A DNA stretch of 64,000 nt, taken from contig NZ_BCMQ01000007.1 of the NCBI RefSeq assembly GCF_001485415.1, positions 140,588 through 204,587 of the forward strand, written 5' to 3'. The position numbers and the translations under genes were made by a program. Origin of the DNA: Myroides odoratimimus. GTDB lineage: Bacteria; Bacteroidota; Bacteroidia; Flavobacteriales; Flavobacteriaceae. A model generated the notes under the pieces. That model saw only the letters and a program-made list of their open reading frames with translations. It was not told the DNA's origin and did not search any database. Below, one piece after another: positions 27,913-36,052 of this stretch (positions are counted from its first letter, which is position 1; the number at the start of each line of letters is the position of its first letter).

Positions 27913-28482
27913 ATGAGATATACAGTGTTTTGTGGTTCTAGTTCAGGTACTAAGGATATTTATTATGAACAAGCTTTTACATTAGGAGAACAATTAGCTA
28001 AACATCATATCGGGCTTGTATACGGAGGCGCTAAAGTGGGATTAATGGGAGCAGTAGCTGATGGTGTTCTTAAAGGAAATGGTGAAGTTATCGGTGTATT
28101 ACCTAGTTTTTTGGCAGATGTAGAGTTAGGCCATAAGGGATTAACAGAGTTAATTATGGTTGAAACTATGCATGAACGCAAAGCTAAAATGGACGAATTA
28201 TCTGATGGTGTAATCACAATGCCTGGTGGATATGGTACCTTAGAAGAATTCTTTGAAATGCTAACATGGGCTCAATTAGGATTACACAAAAAGCCTGTAG
28301 CCTTATTAAACATAGATGGATTCTATAATCCTCTATTAGAAATGATAGATACGATGGTAGTTATGGGGTTCTTAAAAGAGATTAATAAAGATATGATTGT
28401 GGTAGCTGATGAGGTAGAAGAGCTTTTAGAAAAGATGAAAGCTTATGAAGCGCCTAAAGAAGGTAAATGGATTCAAAAATAA
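27913..28482 (+). CDS. LOG-family protein (cytokinin-type nucleotide phosphoribohydrolase)
   Basis: A 189-residue Rossmann-fold protein of the TIGR00730/LOG family. The conserved motif PGGYGTLEEFFE and the earlier GGAKVGLMGAVAD are present. Members release a free base from cytokinin or other nucleoside 5'-monophosphates. In bacteria outside plant hosts, the natural substrate may be AMP or a modified nucleotide. The Crp/Fnr-like regulator starts 5 nt after its stop codon, so they are probably cotranscribed. Confidence 0.92.
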   Translation: MRYTVFCGSSSGTKDIYYEQAFTLGEQLAKHHIGLVYGGAKVGLMGAVADGVLKGNGEVIGVLPSFLADVELGHKGLTELIMVETMHERKAKMDELSDGVITMPGGYGTLEEFFEMLTWAQLGLHKKPVALLNIDGFYNPLLEMIDTMVVMGFLKEINKDMIVVADEVEELLEKMKAYEAPKEGKWIQK

Positions 28483-28487
28483 ATAAT

Positions 28488-29066
28488 ATGAATAAAGCCT
28501 CATTAATAGATAATTTTGAACGCAAAGGCGTTACATTAACACAACAAGAGAAGGAATTAATACTTTCTTCTTTTCAGACTGTTTATGTAAAGAAGAAAGA
28601 CTATCTATTAACAGCAGGTGCTGTATGTGACTTCGAAGCCTTTGTAGTACAAGGATGTTTTAAAGAATACTGTTTGGACGAAAAAGGAGAAGAACACATC
28701 ATACATTTTTCTATAGAAGATTGGTGGTTAGCAGATTTAGAAAGTTATAATTATGAACGACCATCTAAGATATTTATACAAGCATTAGAAGATAGTGAAG
28801 TATTACTCATAAAGAAAGAACGCAAAGAAGCGCTCTATGATGAAATACCTGTCTTAGAAAAGATCTATAGAAGAATGACTCAACAAGAGTGTATCGCTCT
28901 TCAGCGACGTATTGTAAATAAGTTGTCAATGGATGCTACTGCAGAGTATGAAGACTTTTGTAAGCGTTATCCGTCCTTGGTACAGCGTCTAACTAATATT
29001 CAGATAGCTTCTTATCTAGGTATTTCCCAAGAGTTTTTGAGTAAAATACGCAGTAAGAAAAAATAA
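28488..29066 (+). CDS. Crp/Fnr-family transcription regulator
   Basis: About 192 residues: an N-terminal cyclic-nucleotide-binding-like beta barrel (about 20-125, with VQGCFKEYCLDEKGEEHIIHF) and a C-terminal winged helix ending in IQIASYLGISQEFLSKIRSKKK. I set the start at the ATG at 28488, just after the LOG stop, rather than an in-frame ATG at 28467 within the LOG gene. No Fnr-type N-terminal cysteine cluster is seen, so an iron-sulfur sensor is unlikely. An Fnr-type palindrome (29072-29087) lies 5 nt after its stop and upstream of the next gene. Confidence 0.9.
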   Translation: MNKASLIDNFERKGVTLTQQEKELILSSFQTVYVKKKDYLLTAGAVCDFEAFVVQGCFKEYCLDEKGEEHIIHFSIEDWWLADLESYNYERPSKIFIQALEDSEVLLIKKERKEALYDEIPVLEKIYRRMTQQECIALQRRIVNKLSMDATAEYEDFCKRYPSLVQRLTNIQIASYLGISQEFLSKIRSKKK

Positions 29067-29071
29067 TAATT

Positions 29072-29087
29072 ATTGAACTAGTTCAAT
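29072..29087. promoter_or_regulatory. Crp/Fnr-type palindrome, candidate operator
   Basis: ATTGAACTAGTTCAAT is a perfect 16-nt palindrome with the half-site layout TTGA-N6-TCAA of Crp/Fnr proteins. Its centre lies about 30-37 nt before a -7 element TAATTTTG (29109-29116), near the position from which class II activators work. Confidence 0.6.
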
Positions 29088-29134
29088 GTTTTTGATCTTA
29101 GAGCAATTTAATTTTGCTTTAAAATTATAGAATA

Positions 29135-29572
29135 ATGAACAACAAAATAATAATAGCTTCATTGGCAATAGCCTTGTCAGCAGGAGCATGTCAGTCAAAA
29201 ACAGAGAAAGAATCTACTCCATCAGAAATAGCAGAAAGTACTAGTGCTAGCCACACTAGTACCTTAATTGGGCATAAAGCAGAAATACAGTTCCCAGAGA
29301 TGAAAGCTACTATTGAGTATACGAGTACAGATACCTTACACTGGAGTACAGTAGGGGAGAATGGAGCAGTAAATGAAGGCGATGAGAAAATGAACTACAA
29401 AGCACTTGGCGAGGACTTACACTTTCTGAACTGGATAGAACAAGATGGCTTTACAGTTAGTCAAATCATCAATACGAAGACAGGAGAAGTAACTGCTTTT
29501 TGGTCTTATAACGGAGCTGATCACAAACGTGAAAGTCAGTTTGTAACAGGAACTTTTAGAGTAATTGATTAA
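29135..29572 (+). CDS. Lipoprotein with MoaF-like domain
   Basis: A 145-residue protein with a lipoprotein signal (SAGAC, lipidation at Cys19) and a low-complexity Ser/Thr/Glu linker (about 20-45). A single domain (about 48-145) follows, with the MoaF-like pattern: an IGHKAEIQFPEMKATIEYTS start, then LHFLNWIEQDGFTVSQIINTKTGEV. MoaF-type domains adopt a calycin-like barrel; their ligands are mostly unknown. The candidate operator and -7 element upstream suggest control by the neighbouring Crp/Fnr protein (inference). Confidence 0.75.
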   Translation: MNNKIIIASLAIALSAGACQSKTEKESTPSEIAESTSASHTSTLIGHKAEIQFPEMKATIEYTSTDTLHWSTVGENGAVNEGDEKMNYKALGEDLHFLNWIEQDGFTVSQIINTKTGEVTAFWSYNGADHKRESQFVTGTFRVID

Positions 29573-29660
29573 AGAAATCAATTATTAACAGATGTTTTGG
29601 ACATCAATGCCCTTTACGTAGTTCTATTTTTTGTATTTTAGAGCTTTCGAAAAGGAAAAT

Positions 29661-30413
29661 ATGATGGAAAAACAAAATAACAACATTGCAATCTTAGTGG
29701 ATGGGGACAATGCTCAAGCTAAGTTGTTGGATAAGATTTTAGAAGAAGTTTCTAAATATGGGAAGGTGACTGTCCGTCGTATTTATGGAGATTGGACAAC
29801 ACCGCAAATGAATAGCTGGAAGGAATTACTAAATGACTTGTCATTTTCGCCTATACAGAAGTTTAATTATACTAGTGGAAAGAACTCTACAGATAGTTCT
29901 CTAATCATAGATGCTATGGATATTCTGCATGCTAAGATGGTAGATGGATTCTGTATCGTATCTAGTGATAGTGACTATACTGGTTTAGCTAAGCGTATCA
30001 GAGAAGAAGGTATCTTTGTGATGGGAGTAGGAGAGAAGAAGACTCCGAATGCTTTCGTTCAGTCATGTGAGATATTTACTTATTGTGAGACCTTAATGCC
30101 TAAAGCAACTACAGCAGTTAAAGAAGCGAATGGTAATGCTAAAAAGGTAGAGACCACAGATGATGACGATACTAAATCATTGACTAAAAAAGAGTATAGA
30201 CTGATAGATAAAGCGTTCGATATGTCTGTAGATGAAGAGGTAGAAGCTTATATCGCTACAGTAGGAGGTAACCTTCGTAAGCTTAATCCAAGTTTTGATG
30301 CGAGAGACTATGGTTTTAGAAACTTGACAGAGCTTTTCAAACATCTAAAGACATACGATGTAATTAACAATAATGTTAAGGGGTTAAATCATCCCTTAGT
30401 AAAGAAAAAATAA
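29661..30413 (+). CDS. NYN-domain nuclease-like protein with OST-HTH/LOTUS domain
   Basis: About 250 residues. The NYN domain (LabA/DUF88 type, PIN-like fold) spans about 6-145, with acidic residues in IAILVDGDNAQAK and VSSDSDYTGLAKRIRE forming the likely metal site. After a charged linker, a C-terminal OST-HTH/LOTUS domain is recognisable (about 180-245: FDMSVDEEVEAYIATVGG... FDARDYGFRNLTELFKHL). Such proteins are candidate RNases or RNA-binding regulators. I chose ATG 29661 because AAAGGAAAA lies just before it; an upstream TTG is unlikely. Single-gene unit with its own terminator. Confidence 0.88.
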   Translation: MMEKQNNNIAILVDGDNAQAKLLDKILEEVSKYGKVTVRRIYGDWTTPQMNSWKELLNDLSFSPIQKFNYTSGKNSTDSSLIIDAMDILHAKMVDGFCIVSSDSDYTGLAKRIREEGIFVMGVGEKKTPNAFVQSCEIFTYCETLMPKATTAVKEANGNAKKVETTDDDDTKSLTKKEYRLIDKAFDMSVDEEVEAYIATVGGNLRKLNPSFDARDYGFRNLTELFKHLKTYDVINNNVKGLNHPLVKKK

Positions 30414-30431
30414 CCTTCGGGTTATTTTTTT
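30405..30431 (+). terminator. Terminator of the NYN-LOTUS gene
   Basis: AAAATAACC-TTCG-GGTTATTTT with a UUCG tetraloop. The stop codon TAA at 30411-30413 is inside the stem. Confidence 0.92.
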
Positions 30432-30526
30432 TGCTCATAAACGAATGGTATGGTCTATAAACTTTAAATTGCAAATGGTCAAATATTGACTATAACAAAA
30501 AATACTAACTCAATACAATTTATATT

Positions 30527-31090
30527 ATGACTATACAAGAATTAGAGGGTATTCGCAAGCAATTCGAGTACTATAGAATGATCGTAGATAAAACGGTTTT
30601 AGTTCTATCCCAAGATGAATTAAATCAAAAGGTCAATGTAGAGAGTAACTCTATAGCGATGTTAATGCGTCATATTACGGGTAATCTGCTTTCTCGTTTT
30701 ACTAACTTTTTTACTGAAGATGGAGAGAAGCCATGGAGAAACAGAGATGATGAGTTCACAGATGGGATTTATGACAGACATGAACTTATAACGAATTGGG
30801 ACAAGGCATGGAATGTTCTCTTCAGTACCATAGATAGTATTAATGAAGAGAACATTAATACAGTAGTAAAAATCAGAAACCAAGACCATACGGTAGCAGA
30901 AGCTTTATATCGACAGTTAGCACATTACCCTTACCATATAGGGCAGATCGTATTTATCGGAAAGATGATACGCAATGAAGAGTGGAAGTCTTTAACCATT
31001 CCTAAAAATAAATCAAAAGAATACAATCAAGATAAATTTGAAAATCCTAATTCAGAGACTCATTTTGTAGATGATTATCTAAAGAAGTAA
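30527..31090 (+). CDS. DinB-like protein (DUF1572 family)
   Basis: A 187-residue protein of the DinB four-helix fold. Its metal-type histidines are in MRHITGN and in AHYPYHIGQI, the DUF1572 hallmark. Members resemble metal-dependent thiol transferases (bacillithiol or mycothiol type), but the activity of this branch is unknown. It is transcribed alone, with no clear terminator after it. The next promoter starts within 70 nt. Confidence 0.85.
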   Translation: MTIQELEGIRKQFEYYRMIVDKTVLVLSQDELNQKVNVESNSIAMLMRHITGNLLSRFTNFFTEDGEKPWRNRDDEFTDGIYDRHELITNWDKAWNVLFSTIDSINEENINTVVKIRNQDHTVAEALYRQLAHYPYHIGQIVFIGKMIRNEEWKSLTIPKNKSKEYNQDKFENPNSETHFVDDYLKK

Positions 31091-31155
31091 GAGATAATTT
31101 TTTAGATTCCTAATTTTGAATGAGAATTAGTAGAGTCGTTCAGTGCAATATTTTA

Positions 31156-31163
31156 TATATTTG
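31156..31163 (+). promoter_or_regulatory. Putative -7 element of the M49 peptidase gene
   Basis: TATATTTG matches TAnnTTTG. Transcription from here would start after an upstream in-frame ATG at 31120, which supports translation from 31189. Confidence 0.6.
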
Positions 31164-31188
31164 TCAAAAGACGGTAAAAAACTACAAT

Positions 31189-33225
31189 ATGAAATTAAAT
31201 ACAATGGCCTGTATCGTATTGGCTTCCGCTATGTTATTATCATGTGGAGACAAGAAAGAGACAGAAAAAGGAGCAAGCGAAGTGACTACAACAGAAAAGT
31301 TTGATTACAGTGTGGATCAGTTTGGAGATATCGAAGTATTGAGATATCAAGTACCTGGATGGGACGATCTAACATTAAAAGAAAAAGAATTAGTGTATTA
31401 TCTAAGTCAGGCAGGGTATGCTGGACGTGATATTATCTGGGATCAGAATTATAAACACAATTTGACTATTCGTAAAGCATTAGAGAATATTTACGAAAAC
31501 TATAAAGGAGACAAAGAGTCAGAGGATTGGAAAGAATTCGTGACGTATGTGAAGAGAGTATGGTTCTCTAATGGTATTCACCACCATTATTCTAACGAAA
31601 AGATAAAACCTGGATTCTCTCAAGCTTATTTCTCTATTTTATTAAAAGAGACTAACACTACATTAGATCAGAATGTAGCGAATGTACTATTTAATAATGT
31701 AGATAGTAAAAAAGTAAATCTTGATTTAGCGAAAGGTCTTGTAAAAGGATCTGCAGTCAACTTCTATGGAGAAGGGATTACAGAAGATGAGATAGAGGCA
31801 TTCTATAATGCGATGAAGAGTCCAGACCCACACCGTCCATTATCTACAGGACTAAACTCTAAAGTAGTAAAAGAGAATGGTAAGTTAGTAGAGAAAGTAT
31901 GGAAGAGTGGTGGAATGTATGGAGCAGCTATTGATCAAATCATCTTTTGGTTAGAAAAAGCTGTTACAGTTGCAGAGAACCAAGAGCAAGCAGATGCGCT
32001 TAAGTTATTAATCAAATATTACCAAACTGGAGATCTTCAACTTTGGGATGATTATAACGTTGCATGGGTGAAAGCTACTAAAGGAAACATTGATTACAAC
32101 AGTGGATTTATCGAAGTATATGCAGACCCATTAGGACATAAAGGATCTTACGAAAGCGTTGTTCAAATCAACGACTTTGATATGTCTAAGAAGATGGCTG
32201 TTCTTTCTAAAGAAGCTCAGTGGTTCGAGGATAACTCTCCATTAATGGCAGAGCATAAAAAGAAAAATGTAACAGGAGTATCGTATAAGACAGTGATCGT
32301 AGCGTCTGAGTCTGGTGATGCATCGCCAAGTACACCTATCGGAGTGAATTTACCGAATGCGGACTGGATTAGAGCAGAGCACGGTTCTAAGTCTATCTCT
32401 TTAGGTAATATTATCGATGCATATAATCATGCAGGTGGTTCGGATAAATTAAAAGAGTTCGTTCACGATGAGGAAGAATTACAATTAGAGGAGAAATATG
32501 GTGAGTTAGCAGATAAGCTACACACAGCTCTTCACGAGGTAATCGGACATGCATCTGGACAAATCAACAAAGGAGTAGGACAACCAAAAGAAACATTGAA
32601 GAGTTATGCTTCTACATTAGAAGAAGGACGTGCTGACTTAGTGGGTCTATTCTATTTATACAATCCTAAGTTACAAGAGTTAGGATTAGTTGACGATTGG
32701 AAGTCAGTAGGTAAAGCAGCTTATGATGGATATATTCGTAACGGATTAATGACGCAGTTAGTGCGCTTAGAGCCAGGTGCTGATATCGAAGAAGCTCATA
32801 TGCGTAACCGTCAATGGGTGAGTGCTTGGGTATTCGAAAAAGGGAAAAAAGATAATGTAATTGAGAAAGTAGTTCGCGATGGTAAGACATATTATAATAT
32901 TACGGATTATGATAAATTACACGATCTATTCGGACAACTTTTAAAAGAGACTCAACGTATCAAATCTGAAGGTGATTATAAAGCAGGACAAGCGTTAGTA
33001 GAGACTTATGGTGTGAAAGTAGATCAAGCTATCCACAAAGAAGTTTTAGAGCGTAATGCTAAGTTTAACTCTGCTCCATATAGAGGATTTGTAAACCCAT
33101 ACATTGTACCAGTGAAGAATGATAAAGGAGAGGTGACTGATTATGCAATCGAACAACCTAAATCATTTGAAGAACAAATGTTGCGTTATGCTAAAGAATA
33201 TGGTTTCTTACCACTTGTAAACTAA
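31189..33225 (+). CDS. Dipeptidyl-peptidase III family (M49) metallopeptidase lipoprotein
   Basis: A 678-residue zinc peptidase. The six-residue M49 zinc motif HEVIGH (His449, Glu450, His454) and the second motif EEGRADL (Glu478/479) are present, so it should cleave dipeptides from the N-terminus of short peptides. A lipoprotein signal (AMLLSC, Cys19) places it in the cell envelope, unlike the cytosolic eukaryotic enzymes. The start at 31189 is chosen because the upstream ATG at 31120 precedes the promoter's -7 element and would bury the signal peptide. Strong terminator downstream. Confidence 0.93.
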   Translation: MKLNTMACIVLASAMLLSCGDKKETEKGASEVTTTEKFDYSVDQFGDIEVLRYQVPGWDDLTLKEKELVYYLSQAGYAGRDIIWDQNYKHNLTIRKALENIYENYKGDKESEDWKEFVTYVKRVWFSNGIHHHYSNEKIKPGFSQAYFSILLKETNTTLDQNVANVLFNNVDSKKVNLDLAKGLVKGSAVNFYGEGITEDEIEAFYNAMKSPDPHRPLSTGLNSKVVKENGKLVEKVWKSGGMYGAAIDQIIFWLEKAVTVAENQEQADALKLLIKYYQTGDLQLWDDYNVAWVKATKGNIDYNSGFIEVYADPLGHKGSYESVVQINDFDMSKKMAVLSKEAQWFEDNSPLMAEHKKKNVTGVSYKTVIVASESGDASPSTPIGVNLPNADWIRAEHGSKSISLGNIIDAYNHAGGSDKLKEFVHDEEELQLEEKYGELADKLHTALHEVIGHASGQINKGVGQPKETLKSYASTLEEGRADLVGLFYLYNPKLQELGLVDDWKSVGKAAYDGYIRNGLMTQLVRLEPGADIEEAHMRNRQWVSAWVFEKGKKDNVIEKVVRDGKTYYNITDYDKLHDLFGQLLKETQRIKSEGDYKAGQALVETYGVKVDQAIHKEVLERNAKFNSAPYRGFVNPYIVPVKNDKGEVTDYAIEQPKSFEEQMLRYAKEYGFLPLVN

Positions 33226-33245
33226 TTACAAGAAGATTATACAAG

Positions 33246-33277
33246 AAAGTCGGTTTGTTATAAACCGACTTTTTTTA
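33246..33277. terminator. Bidirectional intrinsic terminator
   Basis: AAAGTCGGTTT / AAACCGACTTT with a GTTAT loop and T run, between the M49 peptidase (+) and the 105-residue protein gene (-), whose stop codon adjoins it. Confidence 0.9.
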
Positions 33278-33592
33278 TTTTTTGACTATAATGATATCTC
33301 CCATACACATCTCTATAGGACGATTATGAGGAGTATATTCTACCCAATCCACAGGATCACTACTTTCACAGTCTATCATCAGGTGATAATAAGACATACC
33401 ATGAGTGGTATCAGGTAGAGCGTGTATATCATAGTGATTAACCGTGTCTAACTGATGATCTTCTACCATCGTTAGCCAAGAGATAGACTTGTCTAATTGG
33501 GCTATTAGGTATTGATTAGTAGTATCACCTTGTTTTAGCTCTACGATTATGTCTTGTTTCTGTTTTTGTAGTAGAGAGATAATATCTTTCAT
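33275..33592 (-). CDS. Hypothetical protein, downstream of AraC-type regulator
   Basis: A 105-residue soluble protein I do not recognise. The first half is helical (KDIISLLQKQKQDIIVELKQ, YLIAQLDKSISWLTMVEDH); the second is acidic and histidine-containing (HGMSYYHLMIDCESSDPVDWVEYTPHNRP). It starts 17 nt after the AraC-type gene and is probably cotranscribed. There is no signal peptide or membrane segment. Codon use matches neighbours, so I regard it as real. Confidence 0.65.
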   Translation of the reverse strand: MKDIISLLQKQKQDIIVELKQGDTTNQYLIAQLDKSISWLTMVEDHQLDTVNHYDIHALPDTTHGMSYYHLMIDCESSDPVDWVEYTPHNRPIEMCMGDIIIVKK

Positions 33593-33609
33593 AGACGATA
33601 GGATATAGG

Positions 33610-34392
33610 TTATAGCGTGAATGTATGTTGTATAAATTCAGTCGGGCGTTGTCCCATCAGTTTAGTGAATACATTACTGTAAGACTGGGCACTGTTATAT
33701 CCTACGAGTAACGCTATCTCATTGATAGTATATTGTCCTTCACTTAGCAGTTCTATAGACTTGATGATACGTGCCATCTGTATATATTTAGCGATACTGA
33801 TACCTGTTTCTTTCTTGAACTGACGTTCTAAAGTACGAATACTCATAAAAGACAGTTGAGCTAACTCATCTATAGTGATAGTAGATCGATAATGTTTATG
33901 TATATAAGCAGTTACTTCTAGCAGTGCATTGGTACGTGGTACGGGAGTGATAAGAGGTACAGCATTTTGTACAAAAGAAGGTAATTCTAATAAGATAGCT
34001 CTTAAGAACGTCTGTTCACTCTCCTCATATTCCATATTCATAGACCATTTCTCAGTGTACATAATCATTTCTCTTAATACACTAGGTATAGAGAATAGGT
34101 ATAACTCATCATAAAACGGAGGTAAGTCATCCACATCGAAGTATAGTGTATGTAGAGAGATATGCTCAGACGCATGCGTAGTCTTATGTGGCATATTGGA
34201 TGGGATATAGGCCACGTGATTCTGAGGTAATAAGAATTGGCAAGACTCTACGTGTAGATGTTGATATCCTGATTCTACATAGACGAGTTGAGCTTTCTTA
34301 TGATGGTGAAACTCATTGTTGTGCTTCCAAAGCTCAGCATGCCAAGAAAAACCTTTCTTTCCAACTTGATCGACTAATTGTGATGTATCCAT
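33610..34392 (-). CDS. AraC-family transcription regulator
   Basis: A 260-residue regulator. An N-terminal cupin-like sensor domain (about 15-110, FHHHKKAQLVYVESGYQHLHV, YIPSNMPHKT) carries several histidines. The C-terminal double helix-turn-helix (about 160-258) has the conserved LAQLSFMSIRTLERQFKKETG and VGYNSAQSYSNVFTKLMGQRPTEF. It is transcribed divergently from the MFS transporter gene across a 100-nt gap, so regulation of that transporter is likely (inference from layout). Confidence 0.93.
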   Translation of the reverse strand: MDTSQLVDQVGKKGFSWHAELWKHNNEFHHHKKAQLVYVESGYQHLHVESCQFLLPQNHVAYIPSNMPHKTTHASEHISLHTLYFDVDDLPPFYDELYLFSIPSVLREMIMYTEKWSMNMEYEESEQTFLRAILLELPSFVQNAVPLITPVPRTNALLEVTAYIHKHYRSTITIDELAQLSFMSIRTLERQFKKETGISIAKYIQMARIIKSIELLSEGQYTINEIALLVGYNSAQSYSNVFTKLMGQRPTEFIQHTFTL

Positions 34393-34492
34393 TCTTGTCG
34401 TTTTAGTTATGATTTATGGCGAATATAAACATTTATAATCATTTAATTTTGCACCTAGAAATAACAATGTGTAAATAATAAATTAAATAACA

Positions 34493-35689
34493 ATGGAAAA
34501 TAAGATAGAAGAGATATCTAAAATGAAGAAATTACTGATGTTGTTAGGTATCATATTTATTGCTTCTAATCTAAGAGCTCCACTTACATCTGTAGGTCCT
34601 GTTATATCAGAGATAAGTAAATCACTAGCTCTGTCTAACACTACAGCAGGATTAGTAACGACGATACCCTTAATGGCATTCGGATTCTTATCTAGTATGG
34701 TGCCAAAGATCTCACGTAGATACGGTATGGAGCTTGTATTATTAGGATCATTAATTCTATTGAGTATAGGATTAGTCATTAGACCTTATGGTAGTTTAGT
34801 TACTTTGTTTTTAGGAGCTGCCTTAGTAGGGATAGCGATTACAGTAGGTAATGTATTGATGCCAGCTTATATCAAAAGTAATTATCAGAAGAATGTAGGG
34901 ACCATGATGGGAATATATTCAGTAGCTATGAACCTAACAGCAGCGTTAGCAGCAGGGTTTAGTATTAGCTTGGGTAAATTCACAGAGATGGGATGGAAAG
35001 GTTCGATAGGAGTATGGTTAGTACTGAGTATCGCGACTATATTGATTTGGCTTCCTCAAGTAAAAAAGAAACAAGCAATCGAAGGAAGTAATAGAGGCTT
35101 CACAGAAGATAAAAAAGTAAATATGTACTCATCTAAGCTAGCATGGGCAGTTACAGTATTTATGGGAGTACAGTCTCTACTGTTCTACTGTTTAGCAGCA
35201 TGGTTACCTAAAGTGGCTATCACATGGGGTATACCTAAAGAAGATGCAGGATGGTTATTGTCTTATATGCAGTTCGCACAGTTGCCTATGACATTCATCG
35301 GAGCTATTATAGCGAGTAAGTTATCTAATCAGAAACTGCTAGCTATCGGTACAGGAGTATTGTTTGCTATTGGTATAGCAGGTTTATTGATCTTTAAGGT
35401 AAATATGATCGCACTATGGTGTGTATTAATTGGTACAGCGAGTGGATTAGCCTTTAGTTTATCGATGCTATTCTTCGTATTGCGTACAAGTAGCACTACC
35501 CAAGCAGCAGAATTATCAGGTATGGCACAGTCTATCGGATACCTAATCGCAGCATGTGGTCCACCAGTATTTGGAGCATTATTCGATGTGACACAGTCTT
35601 GGTCTATGTCCTTGATATTTTTATTAGTTATGTCTATTACTTTGATTGTATCAGGAGGTATCGCAGGTAAGAACGACTGGGTGAAATAA
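34493..35689 (+). CDS. MFS transporter, CynX/NimT type
   Basis: A 398-residue inner-membrane carrier with 12 predicted helices. The N-terminal ASNLRAPLTSVGPVI segment and the pattern of its first six helices are typical of the CynX/NimT (cyanate or nitroimidazole-associated) branch. A small hydrophilic extension (about 11 residues) precedes the first helix. The substrate is unknown. A -7 element TAATTTTG lies at 34444-34451. Divergent from an AraC-type gene that probably controls it. Confidence 0.9.
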   Translation: MENKIEEISKMKKLLMLLGIIFIASNLRAPLTSVGPVISEISKSLALSNTTAGLVTTIPLMAFGFLSSMVPKISRRYGMELVLLGSLILLSIGLVIRPYGSLVTLFLGAALVGIAITVGNVLMPAYIKSNYQKNVGTMMGIYSVAMNLTAALAAGFSISLGKFTEMGWKGSIGVWLVLSIATILIWLPQVKKKQAIEGSNRGFTEDKKVNMYSSKLAWAVTVFMGVQSLLFYCLAAWLPKVAITWGIPKEDAGWLLSYMQFAQLPMTFIGAIIASKLSNQKLLAIGTGVLFAIGIAGLLIFKVNMIALWCVLIGTASGLAFSLSMLFFVLRTSSTTQAAELSGMAQSIGYLIAACGPPVFGALFDVTQSWSMSLIFLLVMSITLIVSGGIAGKNDWVK

Positions 35690-35696
35690 ACCTTTA

Positions 35697-35912
35697 TCAG
35701 CTAAAGAACTTTCTGTATAACCATAGTAATCCTGTGCCTACTACAGATACAATAATCATAGAGGTAATCGGCATAAAGAATGAAAAACCTGGGCGCTGGA
35801 TACGGATATCACCAGGCAATTTGCCAAACCAATCCAGATTAAACGAAGTGAACTGTATCAAGATACCTATGATGACGATGATACAACCGATAAAGATGAC
35901 TGTTTTTCCCAT
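35697..35912 (-). CDS. DUF2905 family small membrane protein
   Basis: About 71 residues with two membrane helices (about 4-22 and 46-65) joined by a loop with the family signature LPGDIRIQRPGFSFFMPIT. DUF2905 proteins are small membrane proteins of unknown role. I chose the ATG at 35912 (MGKTVIFIG) because the family usually starts just before the first helix; an upstream in-frame start at 35936 is possible. It converges with the MFS gene only 7 nt from its stop codon, with no terminator visible between. Confidence 0.88.
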   Translation of the reverse strand: MGKTVIFIGCIIVIIGILIQFTSFNLDWFGKLPGDIRIQRPGFSFFMPITSMIIVSVVGTGLLWLYRKFFS

Positions 35913-36000
35913 AAGAGTAAAGGTATAAAAATACATGCACTTCCCTTTAGGAAACTATTTAATTATTGTTAAGGAGACAGGTATTAGGGTGTTTTAATAG

Positions 36001-36008
36001 TATCTTTG
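36001..36008 (+). promoter_or_regulatory. Putative -7 element of the DsbA-like gene
   Basis: TATCTTTG matches TAnnTTTG, 44 nt before the start codon. Confidence 0.55.
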
Positions 36009-36052
36009 AGTATAGAGTTATTGAGGTAACTCCTCATTTAAAAAGATAAGAT

